DNA of 64,000 bases from Ruegeria sp. A3M17 (GTDB taxonomy: Bacteria > Pseudomonadota > Alphaproteobacteria > Rhodobacterales > Rhodobacteraceae): contig NZ_QOCF01000002.1 of the NCBI RefSeq assembly GCF_003318255.1, forward strand, positions 62,001 to 126,000, written 5' to 3'. Shown here piece by piece: positions 52,609 through 60,650 of the stretch (position 1 is its first letter; every line of letters starts with the position of its first letter). Position numbers and translations under genes: made by a program. The notes beneath the pieces are model-generated. The model was not told the origin of the DNA, searched no databases, and was given only the letters and a program-made list of their open reading frames with translations.

Positions 52609-53184
52609 ATGCCTGAATCCTTGCTCAGTTTTTCTGAAGTGTTGATATATGGTCGTGAGCTCGAAGATTTAGAGTACAAACGTATCCCGTCCGGTGGCAA
52701 GGGCGACAACAAGCATCTCGACAAGCAATTTGCGATTGAGAAAGGCGAAAAAGGACCTCGGTTCGCCAAGATTTATGGCTTTGCCTTTGAGGGCACTTAT
52801 TACGATATGCCGGAGCCGGTGATCTTTCTGGTTCATGGCAAAGGTGAGCTGGTTGCTGATCCCGATAAGCCTGCAGACGACGCATCCCGAGCGCCGCAAG
52901 ACCCGAGTATTGGCGGCGTCGCAGCGGCCGACTATCAGGTCGCCGATGGTATCCGCGTCTGGCGATACGACAAATCTGACCAGACCATGCGTATGGACGT
53001 GATGACCGGCCAGTTCGAACAAGTCCTGCTGGACATCTATTTCGGCTTTGACAGCCCGGCTATCAGCGGTGCCAAAGTCAGTGGCGCGAAAGTAAGTGGG
53101 GCCAAGGTCAGCGGTGCCAAAGTCAGTGGCGCGAAGGTGAGCGGTGCCAAAGTCAGCGGCGCAAAGGTACGCGGCGGCGACTAA
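52609..53184 (+). CDS. Candidate precursor protein with seven C-terminal SGAKV repeats
   Basis: A 191-residue protein. Residues 1-152 look like an ordinary soluble domain (LLSFSEVLIYGRELEDLEYKRI..., many charged and aromatic residues, no Cys) with no family I recognise; LLDIYFGFDSPAI leads into the tail. Residues 153-187 are seven perfect copies of SGAKV, and the protein ends RGGD. GGGAG places the start at 52609. It lies 149 nt after the metalloprotease gene on the same strand and is followed by a strong terminator. Most likely reading: long leader plus repetitive core modified by YcaO-TfuA on its backbone. Alternative: the tail is a short pentapeptide-repeat variant (A-K-V-S-G for A-D/N-L-x-x). 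Confidence 0.7.
   Translation: MPESLLSFSEVLIYGRELEDLEYKRIPSGGKGDNKHLDKQFAIEKGEKGPRFAKIYGFAFEGTYYDMPEPVIFLVHGKGELVADPDKPADDASRAPQDPSIGGVAAADYQVADGIRVWRYDKSDQTMRMDVMTGQFEQVLLDIYFGFDSPAISGAKVSGAKVSGAKVSGAKVSGAKVSGAKVSGAKVRGGD
53065..53169 (+). repeat. Seven tandem 15-bp coding repeats (SGAKV)
   Basis: Seven 15-nt units each encode Ser-Gly-Ala-Lys-Val. The units differ at synonymous sites (AGC/AGT, GGT/GGC/GGG, GCC/GCG/GCA, AAA/AAG, GTC/GTA/GTG) while the peptide is unchanged in all seven, which points to selection on the peptide, not a recent slippage expansion alone. Confidence 0.95.
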
Positions 53185-53208
53185 ATCCAGTTTTCGAAAG
53201 TAAACTCA

Positions 53209-53241
53209 GGGGCACCGGAACGCGGTGCCCCTTTGCGTTTT
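53209..53241 (+). terminator. Strong terminator after the SGAKV gene
   Basis: GGGGCACC and GGTGCCCC form a perfect 8-bp stem with a 7-nt loop, followed by TTTGCGTTTT. It starts 24 nt after the stop codon and also lies at the 3' end of the convergent cyclase gene. Confidence 0.85.
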
Positions 53242-55009
53242 AGAACCCGGCCTTTTTTAGACCTTCCACAAAGTGCTGCGTATCTTCCTCTAGCCGATCC
53301 GGTTGAACGGTTGTCCACCGGGCCAGCGAAAAGTTCGGATGCGCCTCGCGGTGCTTTTCCCTTATCAGGCGGGCCATGTCCGTTTGACCCAGCTGAGCAT
53401 AACTTGCGGCCAGCATACGCTGCCCCTCGGTCGGATTGTTCATCTTGTTGACCGTCTCAATGACATCCTCATACCGTCTAAGGTTGTAATACGCTCCGCC
53501 CAGGTGCCAAAGGTATTGATCCGGGAAATAGGGATTTAGACGCATTGCTTGCTGAAGATGCGTTATGGCTGTCTCGTTGTCACCCGAATGGGCAAGAGCA
53601 TCGGCAAAGTCGGAATGCATATCCGCGTCATTTGGGTTTAACGCCAGCGCCCTCTGATAGGATTGGATGGCTGCGTCATGCTCTTTGCGGTAAAGGTGCA
53701 CATAGCCCAATTCGCCGAAACCACGCGCGTCGGTCGGGTCCAGCTCAATCGCGCGCTGCGCCAACATCAGCGCCTTTTCCAGCGATTGTGACGGCTCTTC
53801 GGCCCAGGAATAACGCCAGTCGATATTTAGAGTTCGCGACAGCGCTGCTGCAGCACGGGCATATCCTTCGTCCCGTTCAAGGGCTGATTGATAGAAATTC
53901 TGTGCCTTGCGGTTGTCGTTTCGGGTATATTTGAAGATGTGGTGCTGGCCTTGCAGGACCGAACCATAGGCCTCAAGATCGTTTGGAATCGCCTGAATCA
54001 TGCGCTGCTTTTCATGCGACTCGATCATCACCGCAGTGGCCGCCACAATGCACTCTGTGACCTCATCAAGAATGTCGAAAATATCGTCGATCTTGCGATC
54101 GAACCGTTCGCCCCAGATCGTGCGCTCGGTGTTGGCATCAATCAACTCGGCGGAAATCCTGATCCGACTGGCTGACCGACGTACACTGCCGCGCGCGACA
54201 TAGCGGACGTTCAGCTTTTGCGCGGCCTCTTTCGGAGGCATCGACTGTGTCCTGAAGAAAAATGACGAGTTCCGGGCGATGATAAAAAGGTTCCGGAATT
54301 TGGACAGATTCATGATGATGTCATCCGTCAGACCTTCGGCAATCCAGCTGTCGGACTCATCGCCGCCAGAGCTGCTGAACGGCAGAACGGCCACCGACGG
54401 CGTATCCGGCCGTTCGAATATGTCGCCTTTCAGATCGGGGCGCATCGTGCCGGCCATGGTCGCGCCGGCCACTTCGCTGCGGACACAGTAGGTCGAGACA
54501 GGCGTCAGAATGTTTTTGAGCTGTTTTGGCCCCAGAAACTCGTACCCAAAGCGCAGGCGATTGCAGACCTGATCATACACGGCAGAGCTGACATAGACCC
54601 GTTCAGGCTCGGCTATCTCTTGCAACCGGGCCGCGATATTGACGTTGTCGCCATGAATGCCCCGCTCGTCTATCAGTATCTCACCAAGGTGAATCCCGGC
54701 CCGGAACTTGATTCGCTGATCCTGCGCGCGAGTTTTATTCTGATCGCTTGCGATTTGATGCAATTCGACCCCGAATTCCACCGCGCTGGTGGCAGTTTCG
54801 AACAGGGCCAAAATCCCGTCCCCACGTACCTCAACCACTCGGCCGTTGTATTTTGCGCACGAGGTTTCAAGCAAAGAAATCAATGCTTTCAATTCATTAT
54901 AGGTATCCAGCTCATTCTCGCTCATAAGCCGGGAGTATCCTACGACATCAGCGAACAATACTGCGCCAAGCCGTTGTGTAATTGGAATGTCAGAAATTGT
55001 CGTACTCAC
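53240..55009 (-). CDS. Class III adenylate cyclase with TolB-like and TPR domains
   Basis: A protein of about 589 residues. The cyclase domain (LGAVLFADVVGYSRLM, VVEVRGDGILALF, NVNIAARLQEIAEPERVYVS) is followed by PSVAVLPFSSSGGDESDSWIAEGLTDDIIMNL, the TolB-like segment, and then TPRs (AIELDPTDARGFGELGYVHL, ALALNPNDADMHSDFADAL). These soluble cyclases are abundant in Rhizobiales and Rhodobacteraceae and bind protein or nucleotide signals. The GTG at 55009 is preferred because a longer frame to 55150 would overlap the acetyltransferase gene. Convergent with the SGAKV gene. Confidence 0.87.
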   Translation of the reverse strand: MSTTISDIPITQRLGAVLFADVVGYSRLMSENELDTYNELKALISLLETSCAKYNGRVVEVRGDGILALFETATSAVEFGVELHQIASDQNKTRAQDQRIKFRAGIHLGEILIDERGIHGDNVNIAARLQEIAEPERVYVSSAVYDQVCNRLRFGYEFLGPKQLKNILTPVSTYCVRSEVAGATMAGTMRPDLKGDIFERPDTPSVAVLPFSSSGGDESDSWIAEGLTDDIIMNLSKFRNLFIIARNSSFFFRTQSMPPKEAAQKLNVRYVARGSVRRSASRIRISAELIDANTERTIWGERFDRKIDDIFDILDEVTECIVAATAVMIESHEKQRMIQAIPNDLEAYGSVLQGQHHIFKYTRNDNRKAQNFYQSALERDEGYARAAAALSRTLNIDWRYSWAEEPSQSLEKALMLAQRAIELDPTDARGFGELGYVHLYRKEHDAAIQSYQRALALNPNDADMHSDFADALAHSGDNETAITHLQQAMRLNPYFPDQYLWHLGGAYYNLRRYEDVIETVNKMNNPTEGQRMLAASYAQLGQTDMARLIREKHREAHPNFSLARWTTVQPDRLEEDTQHFVEGLKKAGF

Positions 55010-55103
55010 AAGTGTTACTCTTTTTTCGGATTCATAGCGGACCCGTAACCAACATATATCAAAAAACGTTTTTGACGACCGAAGCAGTTTTGATCGGAAC
55101 TGA

Positions 55104-55745
55104 TCACACCTTTGCGATCTGAGGCGGCCATGACCAGGCGGCGCAATCATTCGGCCCCAATGTCACGATCGGATTCGCATCCAGTTCTTGTGCCAGAACG
55201 TTTCGGCGAACCATCCACTCGGATTTCAGAATGCCCACAACAACCATATCCTGAAACTCACCTTCAGCGAACCACGCTTGACGCATCGTCCCTTCAATCT
55301 GGAATCCTATCTTGGCAACAAGATCACGGCTGTGATGATTGTCCTCACGATAATAAGACGTTATGCGGTTCAGCCCCAGCTGTCGAAATGCCAGATCCAG
55401 CACCAAAGCGGATGCCCGAAGCCCTACGCCAGATCTGCGCATTGCCTTGTTGACAAAAACCGCAACCACTGCATCGCGATTGATGTTCGAGATAGACTCG
55501 AGCCCGGCCAGCCCAACTGCCTCACCTGCGGACGACTCGACGATAAACCAACATTTGCGGCTGGCATCGGAAGACGTAAATGAATCTCTCCAAAATTCTT
55601 CGGCATGCGATGTATTGAGGGGCACGCGCGTCGTACGATCGAAACGCGCAAGGTCTTCGACGTCCTGAAACCAACTCAGAACGGAATCCAGATCTGCCCT
55701 TTCCATCGGACGCAACCTGAACGTGTTTTGTGAATTGTTGCTCAC
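55104..55745 (-). CDS. RimJ/RimL-type GNAT N-acetyltransferase
   Basis: A 213-residue GNAT protein: FRLRPMERADLDSVLSWFQDVEDL opens the fold, VFVNKAMRRSGVGLRASALVLDLAF includes the acetyl-CoA pyrophosphate loop (R-x-x-G-V-G), and LNRITSYYREDNHHSRDLVAKIGFQIEG is the beta5-alpha4 region of RimJ/RimL/DUF-type acetyltransferases. A 40-residue C-terminal extension is specific to this protein. It is upstream of and co-directional with the cyclase. N-terminal or lysine acetylation are both possible; a link to the nearby peptide locus is speculative. Confidence 0.85.
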   Translation of the reverse strand: MSNNSQNTFRLRPMERADLDSVLSWFQDVEDLARFDRTTRVPLNTSHAEEFWRDSFTSSDASRKCWFIVESSAGEAVGLAGLESISNINRDAVVAVFVNKAMRRSGVGLRASALVLDLAFRQLGLNRITSYYREDNHHSRDLVAKIGFQIEGTMRQAWFAEGEFQDMVVVGILKSEWMVRRNVLAQELDANPIVTLGPNDCAAWSWPPQIAKV

Positions 55746-56001
55746 GATAAATAGTACCTTTGAAAGAAATCAGTAAAATCTGTTGGGACACTAGCACAAA
55801 AATCTTTGAATTACGAAATGAGATTACAGTATCCCTGCCTCTCTGATAAAATAACTGCAAGATTTGAGTTTTTGATGCGGTGGGTCAATAAGAGTGCGGT
55901 GAGTGGCGGTTTGTCCCGGTCAAATGCAACATGAATTTCACATCCACACCTCTGATTGCTAATGATGGCCCAGGATGCTTTGGGCAGAGAGAAAACCATC
56001 G

Positions 56002-56844
56002 ATGAAATTACTGCGGTTTGGCCCCAAGGGCGCGGAAAAGCCTGGTCTTTTGGATGCCAAAGGCGCAATTCGCGATTTGTCGGGCGTGGTTGATGATCTC
56101 ACAGGCGAGTCGCTTGGCGATGAGGTTCTGGACCGATTGCGCGGGTTGGATACAGAAAGCCTGCCTCTGGTGGATGGCCAGCCGCGGATTGGCCCCTGCG
56201 TTAGTCAGGTCGGCAAGTTCGTCTGCATAGGTCTGAATTATGCCGATCACGCGGCCGAAAGCGGGATGGAGCTGCCGTAGGAACCGGTGATCTTTTTAAA
56301 GGCGACATCAGCCATCATTGGCCCCAACGATACGGTCGAAATCCCACGCGGGTCGGTCAAAACAGATTGGGAGGTGGAACTGGGTGTAGTGATCGGGAAA
56401 GAGGCTAAATACGTCTGGGAATCCGAAGCCTTGAACCATGTTGCCGGTTATTGCGTCGTCAACGACATATCAGAGCGCGATTTCCAACTGCTCCGTTCGG
56501 GCCAGTGGGTCAAAGGTAAATCCGCCGATACGTTCGGCCCTATAGGTCCATGGCTTTTGACACGGGATGAAGTGTCCAATCCGCAGGATCTGCCGATGTA
56601 TCTTGAGGTGAACGGGCAACGGTTTCAGGATGGATCGACCAGAACAATGCATTTCAGCGTCGCGGCGGTGATCTCTCATCTGTCGCAGTTCATGTCGCTA
56701 CAGCCGGGAGATGTGATTTCGACAGGCACCCCTCCGGGCGTGGGCATGGGCCAAAATCCGCCGACCTATCTAAAACCAGGCGACAGGATGGAGCTGGGCA
56801 TCAAAGGCTTGGGCGTGCAACGGCAGAACGTTGTGCAGGGCTGA
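56002..56844 (+). pseudogene. FAA-hydrolase-family gene interrupted by an amber stop
   Basis: The frame from ATG 56002 encodes MKLLRFGPKGAEKPGLLD and FVCIGLNYADHAAESGME, hits TAG at 56278-56280, and continues without other damage: PVIFLKATSAIIGP, TDWEVELGVVIGKEA (metal acidic pair), VVNDISERDFQL, FGPIGPWLLTRDE and STGTPPGVGMG to a normal stop. This is the full 280-residue 2-oxo-acid (2,4-didehydro-3-deoxy-rhamnonate/ureidoglycolate-like) hydrolase family. One base change would restore it. TAG is a normal stop elsewhere here. Confidence 0.8.
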
Positions 56845-56899
56845 GCCCCTTGTTTGTGCAATTGCCACAATTTCCCGCAACAGACAGAGGGCTGAAAAG

Positions 56900-58348
56900 T
56901 CACTCGGGCCAGGGCAGTGAATAAGTTTTGACGTTGGTGAAGAATTTCATCGCCTCGATCACGCCTTCCTTGACACCGTTGCCGCTGTCCTTGATGCCGC
57001 CAAAAGGAGACATTTCGATCCGGTAGCCGGGCTGTTCCCAGATGTTGCAGGTGCCGACGTTCAATCCGTTGATGTAGGAAATCGCCCGGTTCAGATCGTT
57101 AGTACAGACACCCGCCGACAAACCAAATGCGGTGCCGTTTGAGATCTCCATGACTTGCGCATCGTCATCTGGAACACGAACGATTGGCACGATTGGGCCA
57201 AATGTCTCTTCCATTACCAACTCGCTGCCATGGGGCACCTTGTCGACGACGATCGGTGGCAACAGTGCACCGACGCGACCGGGGTGATAGAGGATTTCCG
57301 CGCCCTCTTGTGCAGCCTTCAGCACGCGGTTTTCGAACAACTCGGCGACTTGTGCGTGGATAACGCAACCCAATTGCGTTTCCGAGTCCAGAGGGTCACC
57401 AAACCGGATCGCCTTGGCCTTTTCCAGGACAAGTGGCACAAATCTATCTGCCACACTTTCCTGAACCAGAATGCGTTTAATCGCGGTGCAGCGTTGCCCC
57501 GAATTCCCTGTGGCCCCGGCCACAGCTATGCTGGCGGCCTTGTCCAGATCGGCGTCATTCAGATCATTCAGCACGATCAGAGGGTCATTGCCGCCCAATT
57601 CCAGTGCCTGCCGTTTGTAACCGGCCTTGGACGCGATCATCTTGCCCACCGGCACACCGCCCGTGAAGGTGACTATGTCGATGTGTTCATTGGTGATCAT
57701 CTCATCGCCGATATCTCTCGGCCAACCTGTCACGACCTGAAACATTTCGGGCGGCAGCCCTGCCTCGTACAGTATGTCCGCCAGCGTCAAGGCCGTCAGT
57801 GGGGTCAGCTCGGTCGGTTTGCAGACCATGCAATTATTGGTGGCAATGGACGGCGCAATCTTGTGGCTGACCATGTTCAGAGGGTGATTGAACGGTGTAA
57901 TCGCGCTGATGGTTCTGACCGGCTCGCGTTTGGTGAAAATTTTGCGCGCCTTGCCGTTGTGGGTCAGATCACACGAGAAAACCTCACCATCATCCTTCAG
58001 CGCCTCGGAGGCAGCGAACTGAAAAACGTCCTGCGCGCGCTTGGTTTCATAGATCGAGTGCTGATGACAGATGCCAAGCTCAAGCGTCAGCCATTTTGCG
58101 AGGTATTCGCGGTTTTCACCAATCAACACGCCGGTGCGCCGTAAAATCTCGCCGCGTTCGTAACGCGTCAATTTGGGCGTGTAATTTGCGGCGATCCCAA
58201 AGGCCTTGCGTGCATGTTCAGAAGTGCCAGCGGGGACGGTACCAACAACCTCACTCGTGTAAGGGTAGTGGACGGGGATTTTAGTATCGGTAAAGATAAT
58301 CTCGCCGCCAATACGCATACCTTCGTTGCGGATACCGGATGTGTTCAT
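56900..58348 (-). CDS. phnY: Phosphonoacetaldehyde dehydrogenase (PhnY-like)
   Basis: A 482-residue aldehyde dehydrogenase (ATG at 58348, after GGACGG; an upstream ATG at 58360 is possible). [60 protein letters not shown] and the C-terminal [33 protein letters not shown] match the PhnY family, which oxidises phosphonoacetaldehyde to phosphonoacetate. The catalytic Glu is in [11 protein letters not shown] and Cys in [14 protein letters not shown] remnant of phnA, the next enzyme, lies directly upstream. Confidence 0.83.
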   Translation of the reverse strand: MNTSGIRNEGMRIGGEIIFTDTKIPVHYPYTSEVVGTVPAGTSEHARKAFGIAANYTPKLTRYERGEILRRTGVLIGENREYLAKWLTLELGICHQHSIYETKRAQDVFQFAASEALKDDGEVFSCDLTHNGKARKIFTKREPVRTISAITPFNHPLNMVSHKIAPSIATNNCMVCKPTELTPLTALTLADILYEAGLPPEMFQVVTGWPRDIGDEMITNEHIDIVTFTGGVPVGKMIASKAGYKRQALELGGNDPLIVLNDLNDADLDKAASIAVAGATGNSGQRCTAIKRILVQESVADRFVPLVLEKAKAIRFGDPLDSETQLGCVIHAQVAELFENRVLKAAQEGAEILYHPGRVGALLPPIVVDKVPHGSELVMEETFGPIVPIVRVPDDDAQVMEISNGTAFGLSAGVCTNDLNRAISYINGLNVGTCNIWEQPGYRIEMSPFGGIKDSGNGVKEGVIEAMKFFTNVKTYSLPWPE

Positions 58349-58362
58349 GATACCGTCCATGA

Positions 58363-58617
58363 TTAAAGGGCCGCCGCTGCGGTGGCAAAAAGCAGTGCTT
58401 CAAAATTGCGCAATAGCGGGCGCAGCGAAGTGTCGATCACGCGACTGACGATGAAGAGAACTTCCCGCTCGGTCAATCCACCGTGGCAGCGTAAGTCGAC
58501 CGCCAGCGCGGCCAGATCATGACAGTTTAGGGAAGTACTTGTGTAGGTATTCTCAACCGGAACATTCGGGATTGAATAGACCCGCTGATGGGCTGTGATC
58601 TGGTTTTGCATCATCAT
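58363..58617 (-). pseudogene. Internally deleted phosphonoacetate hydrolase (phnA) remnant
   Basis: The 84-codon frame starts QRVYSIPNVPVENTY, as at a PhnA N-terminus, and then jumps to the C-terminal segment LAVDLRCHGGLTEREVLFIVSRVI and [14 protein letters not shown]. Normal PhnA is over 400 residues; the metal-site core is deleted. It precedes phnY by 15 nt on the same strand, the usual phn order. Family call rests on the C-terminal (D-L-R-x-H-G-G-L-T-E) segment, which belongs to the alkaline phosphatase-type PhnA. Confidence 0.55.
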
Positions 58618-58767
58618 CTTCGTAGCCTTGGATTAAGTGCGCCCGTTCTAATGCCAGCCATAGATCACAGAATTGCAAAATTTCCGCGTTGGGTCGAAAG
58701 CCAGAGCAAACCACTGTGTCAGTCCAGTGCTGGAATGCACCTCGATATCCAAGTCACACCAATAGTC

Positions 58768-59787
58768 TTAGCTGCCACTTTCGTGCGACCACGATCTGCG
58801 GAAGTTATACGGCGAAACCTTGTACCTGCCTCGGAAATGAACCGAAAGCCTGTCCGTGCTGGAAAACCCGGATGCAAAGGCAATCTCGGATACGCTGAGG
58901 TCGGTTTCATTCAATAGGGCGAAGGCGCGATCCAGCCTGAGGTTGTTGTAATACTGGCCGGGCGACATCTTTGTGTGCTGTTGGAACAGCCGTTCCATAT
59001 GGCGTCTGGACAGTGACGCCTGACACGCCACCGCCTCAAGACTGAGCGGCGATTCAATGTTATCTCGCATGATCTGGACCGCTTCGACCAGCTTGCCGTT
59101 GCGCGTCCCCAAAAGGGCCGAGACGGGCGAAACCTGATTGCTGCCACTTTCACCGACGCGCCGATGCAGACACATCTCGGACACGTTGATGGCCAGGGCG
59201 TTGCCGAACAATTCCTCGATCACTTCCAGCATCATATCGGTGCTGGCGTGCCCTCCCCCGCAAGTGCGCAGCTTGCCGTCAATCTCGTACAGGCTCTGGG
59301 TTGGCGTCATTGTCGGAAAATACTCGCAAAACCCAGGGCGGTTTTCCCAATGAACGGTGAACTTCTTGTCGCCGATTAGGCCGGCCTTTGCCAAGGCAAA
59401 AGCTCCGGTGCAGATACCGCCAAAATCGGATCCATGTGCCTTTTGCCTACGGATCCAATTCAGAACCCGGGTGTCAAACGAGGTCATCGGCTCGGTGCCG
59501 GAACACACGAAAGTATAGGCCCCCTGCTCCAGATCGTGCATGGGTTGGTCAGCTTGAATGCGGATTCCGTTCGAACACGTGACCGGTGCGCCATCTGCAG
59601 ACAAAACGTACCATTCAAACAATTGCTTTCGGGCCAGTTGGTTTGAAATACGCAAAGGTTCAATCGCAGCGCTAAACGCCAACATCGTGGTATTAGGCAA
59701 CAACAGGAAATGAAAGGCCTTGGGTGGTCCATCATAGGGAACGTCGACGGAAATCGCCCCCTTGGGCAGGAAACGTTGGCTGTCCAC
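58768..59787 (-). CDS. GlxA-type AraC-family regulator (DJ-1/PfpI + HTH_18)
   Basis: A 339-residue regulator. The N-terminal DJ-1/PfpI-like domain has FLLLPNTTMLAFSAAIEPLR, GGICTGAFALAKAGLIG (elbow Cys) and TVHWENRPGFCEYFP; the C-terminal AraC double HTH has CQASLSRRHMERLFQQHTKMSPGQYYNNLRLDRAF and ISEIAFASGFSSTDRLSVHFRGRY. GTG start follows GGAGGGG. GlxA-type proteins regulate glycine-betaine, choline or arginine catabolism and similar. Divergent from a GntR gene; 3' end near the phn genes. Confidence 0.88.
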   Translation of the reverse strand: MDSQRFLPKGAISVDVPYDGPPKAFHFLLLPNTTMLAFSAAIEPLRISNQLARKQLFEWYVLSADGAPVTCSNGIRIQADQPMHDLEQGAYTFVCSGTEPMTSFDTRVLNWIRRQKAHGSDFGGICTGAFALAKAGLIGDKKFTVHWENRPGFCEYFPTMTPTQSLYEIDGKLRTCGGGHASTDMMLEVIEELFGNALAINVSEMCLHRRVGESGSNQVSPVSALLGTRNGKLVEAVQIMRDNIESPLSLEAVACQASLSRRHMERLFQQHTKMSPGQYYNNLRLDRAFALLNETDLSVSEIAFASGFSSTDRLSVHFRGRYKVSPYNFRRSWSHESGS

Positions 59788-59916
59788 TATACCCCTCCTT
59801 CGCGTTCGAATACCGCATTGTCACTTTTTTCAGCACGTCGCCTCTGGCCTGCTGAAACGCTCGAGCAACTTTAAGTTATCAATAGATGTAAGACCCTTGG
59901 AAATCGAACGCTCATT

Positions 59917-59933
59917 TTGTATTTTGGATACAA
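59917..59933. promoter_or_regulatory. Putative GntR operator upstream of the FCD regulator
   Basis: TTGTATTTTGGATACAA: perfect TTGTAT/ATACAA arms around 5 nt, 25 bp upstream of the GntR start. Autoregulation by this FadR-type protein is likely. Confidence 0.5.
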
Positions 59934-59957
59934 CTTACACCGACCGAGACCACTCTT

Positions 59958-60638
59958 ATGCCCAGAACCCGCGCGATCGCACGTCAAAGTCTTCCAGAAG
60001 TCATCACAAATGATCTGCGGGAACGTATCCTAAGCGGAGAGATGGCCGAAGGTGAAACCATCCGGCAAGAGGCCCTTGCCGAGGATTATGATGTTTCGCG
60101 TATGCCCATCCGCGAAGCACTGAAACGGCTGGATGCCGAAGGCCTTGTGCAGTTGACCAACAACCGAGGTGCATCGGTGACTTCGCATTCGCTTTCGGAA
60201 ATTGGCGAGATTTTTGACCTTCGCGTTCTTTTGGAGGTCGACTTGTTCAAACGGTCTATTCCGCAGATGACCGAAGCTGATTTCGCCAGATGCGAGAAGC
60301 TGCTCGATGACATGGAGAGGTCTTACGAAGCTTATAATGTCGGGCGGTGGGGCAGCCTGAATTATGAATACCACAAAGCCCTTTATGCGGCTGCTGATCG
60401 TGGGCTGACCAATGAGATCCTGCAAAGGGTCAATCTGCAATCGGACCGCTATGTCCGTATGCATCTAAGCGTCATGGAACAGCGCGAGCCCGCCAAGCAA
60501 GATCACCGACAGCTTTTGTCGCTGGCACGCAAACGTCAGGTTGATGCCGCAGGCGATCTGCTGACCAAGCATATTCAACGGACCAAGGATCAGTTGTTGG
60601 CGATGGTTATCAAGACACGGAAAGGCGACGCCGGCTGA
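59958..60638 (+). CDS. GntR-family (FadR/FCD) transcriptional regulator
   Basis: A 226-residue regulator: the winged HTH is DLRERILSGEMAEGETIRQEALAEDYDVSRMPIREALKRLDAEGLV in pattern, and the C-terminal helical FCD domain has the metal-binding His/Asp positions around FDLRVLLEVDLFKR, NYEYHKALYAAADRG and DHRQLLSLARKRQVDAA. Divergent from the GlxA-type gene and convergent with the Dpp transporter operon; the transporter may be a target. Confidence 0.88.
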   Translation: MPRTRAIARQSLPEVITNDLRERILSGEMAEGETIRQEALAEDYDVSRMPIREALKRLDAEGLVQLTNNRGASVTSHSLSEIGEIFDLRVLLEVDLFKRSIPQMTEADFARCEKLLDDMERSYEAYNVGRWGSLNYEYHKALYAAADRGLTNEILQRVNLQSDRYVRMHLSVMEQREPAKQDHRQLLSLARKRQVDAAGDLLTKHIQRTKDQLLAMVIKTRKGDAG

Positions 60639-60650
60639 ACGTCGGCATTC

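Noticed and set aside
53065..53169. Tandem repeats as a CRISPR or assembly artefact
   Set aside because: The 15-bp units are coding, contiguous without spacers and vary at synonymous sites.
34068..56280. TAG reassignment (amber decoded as an amino acid)
   Set aside because: Several intact genes in the window end with TAG (LysR at 30201, aminotransferase at 7608, hpaG at 1757), and the broken genes also have frameshifts.
57155..58144. 329-codon plus-strand frame opposite phnY
   Set aside because: Long only because the dehydrogenase gene has few stops in that antisense frame; rich in Gln, His and Arg with no known motif.
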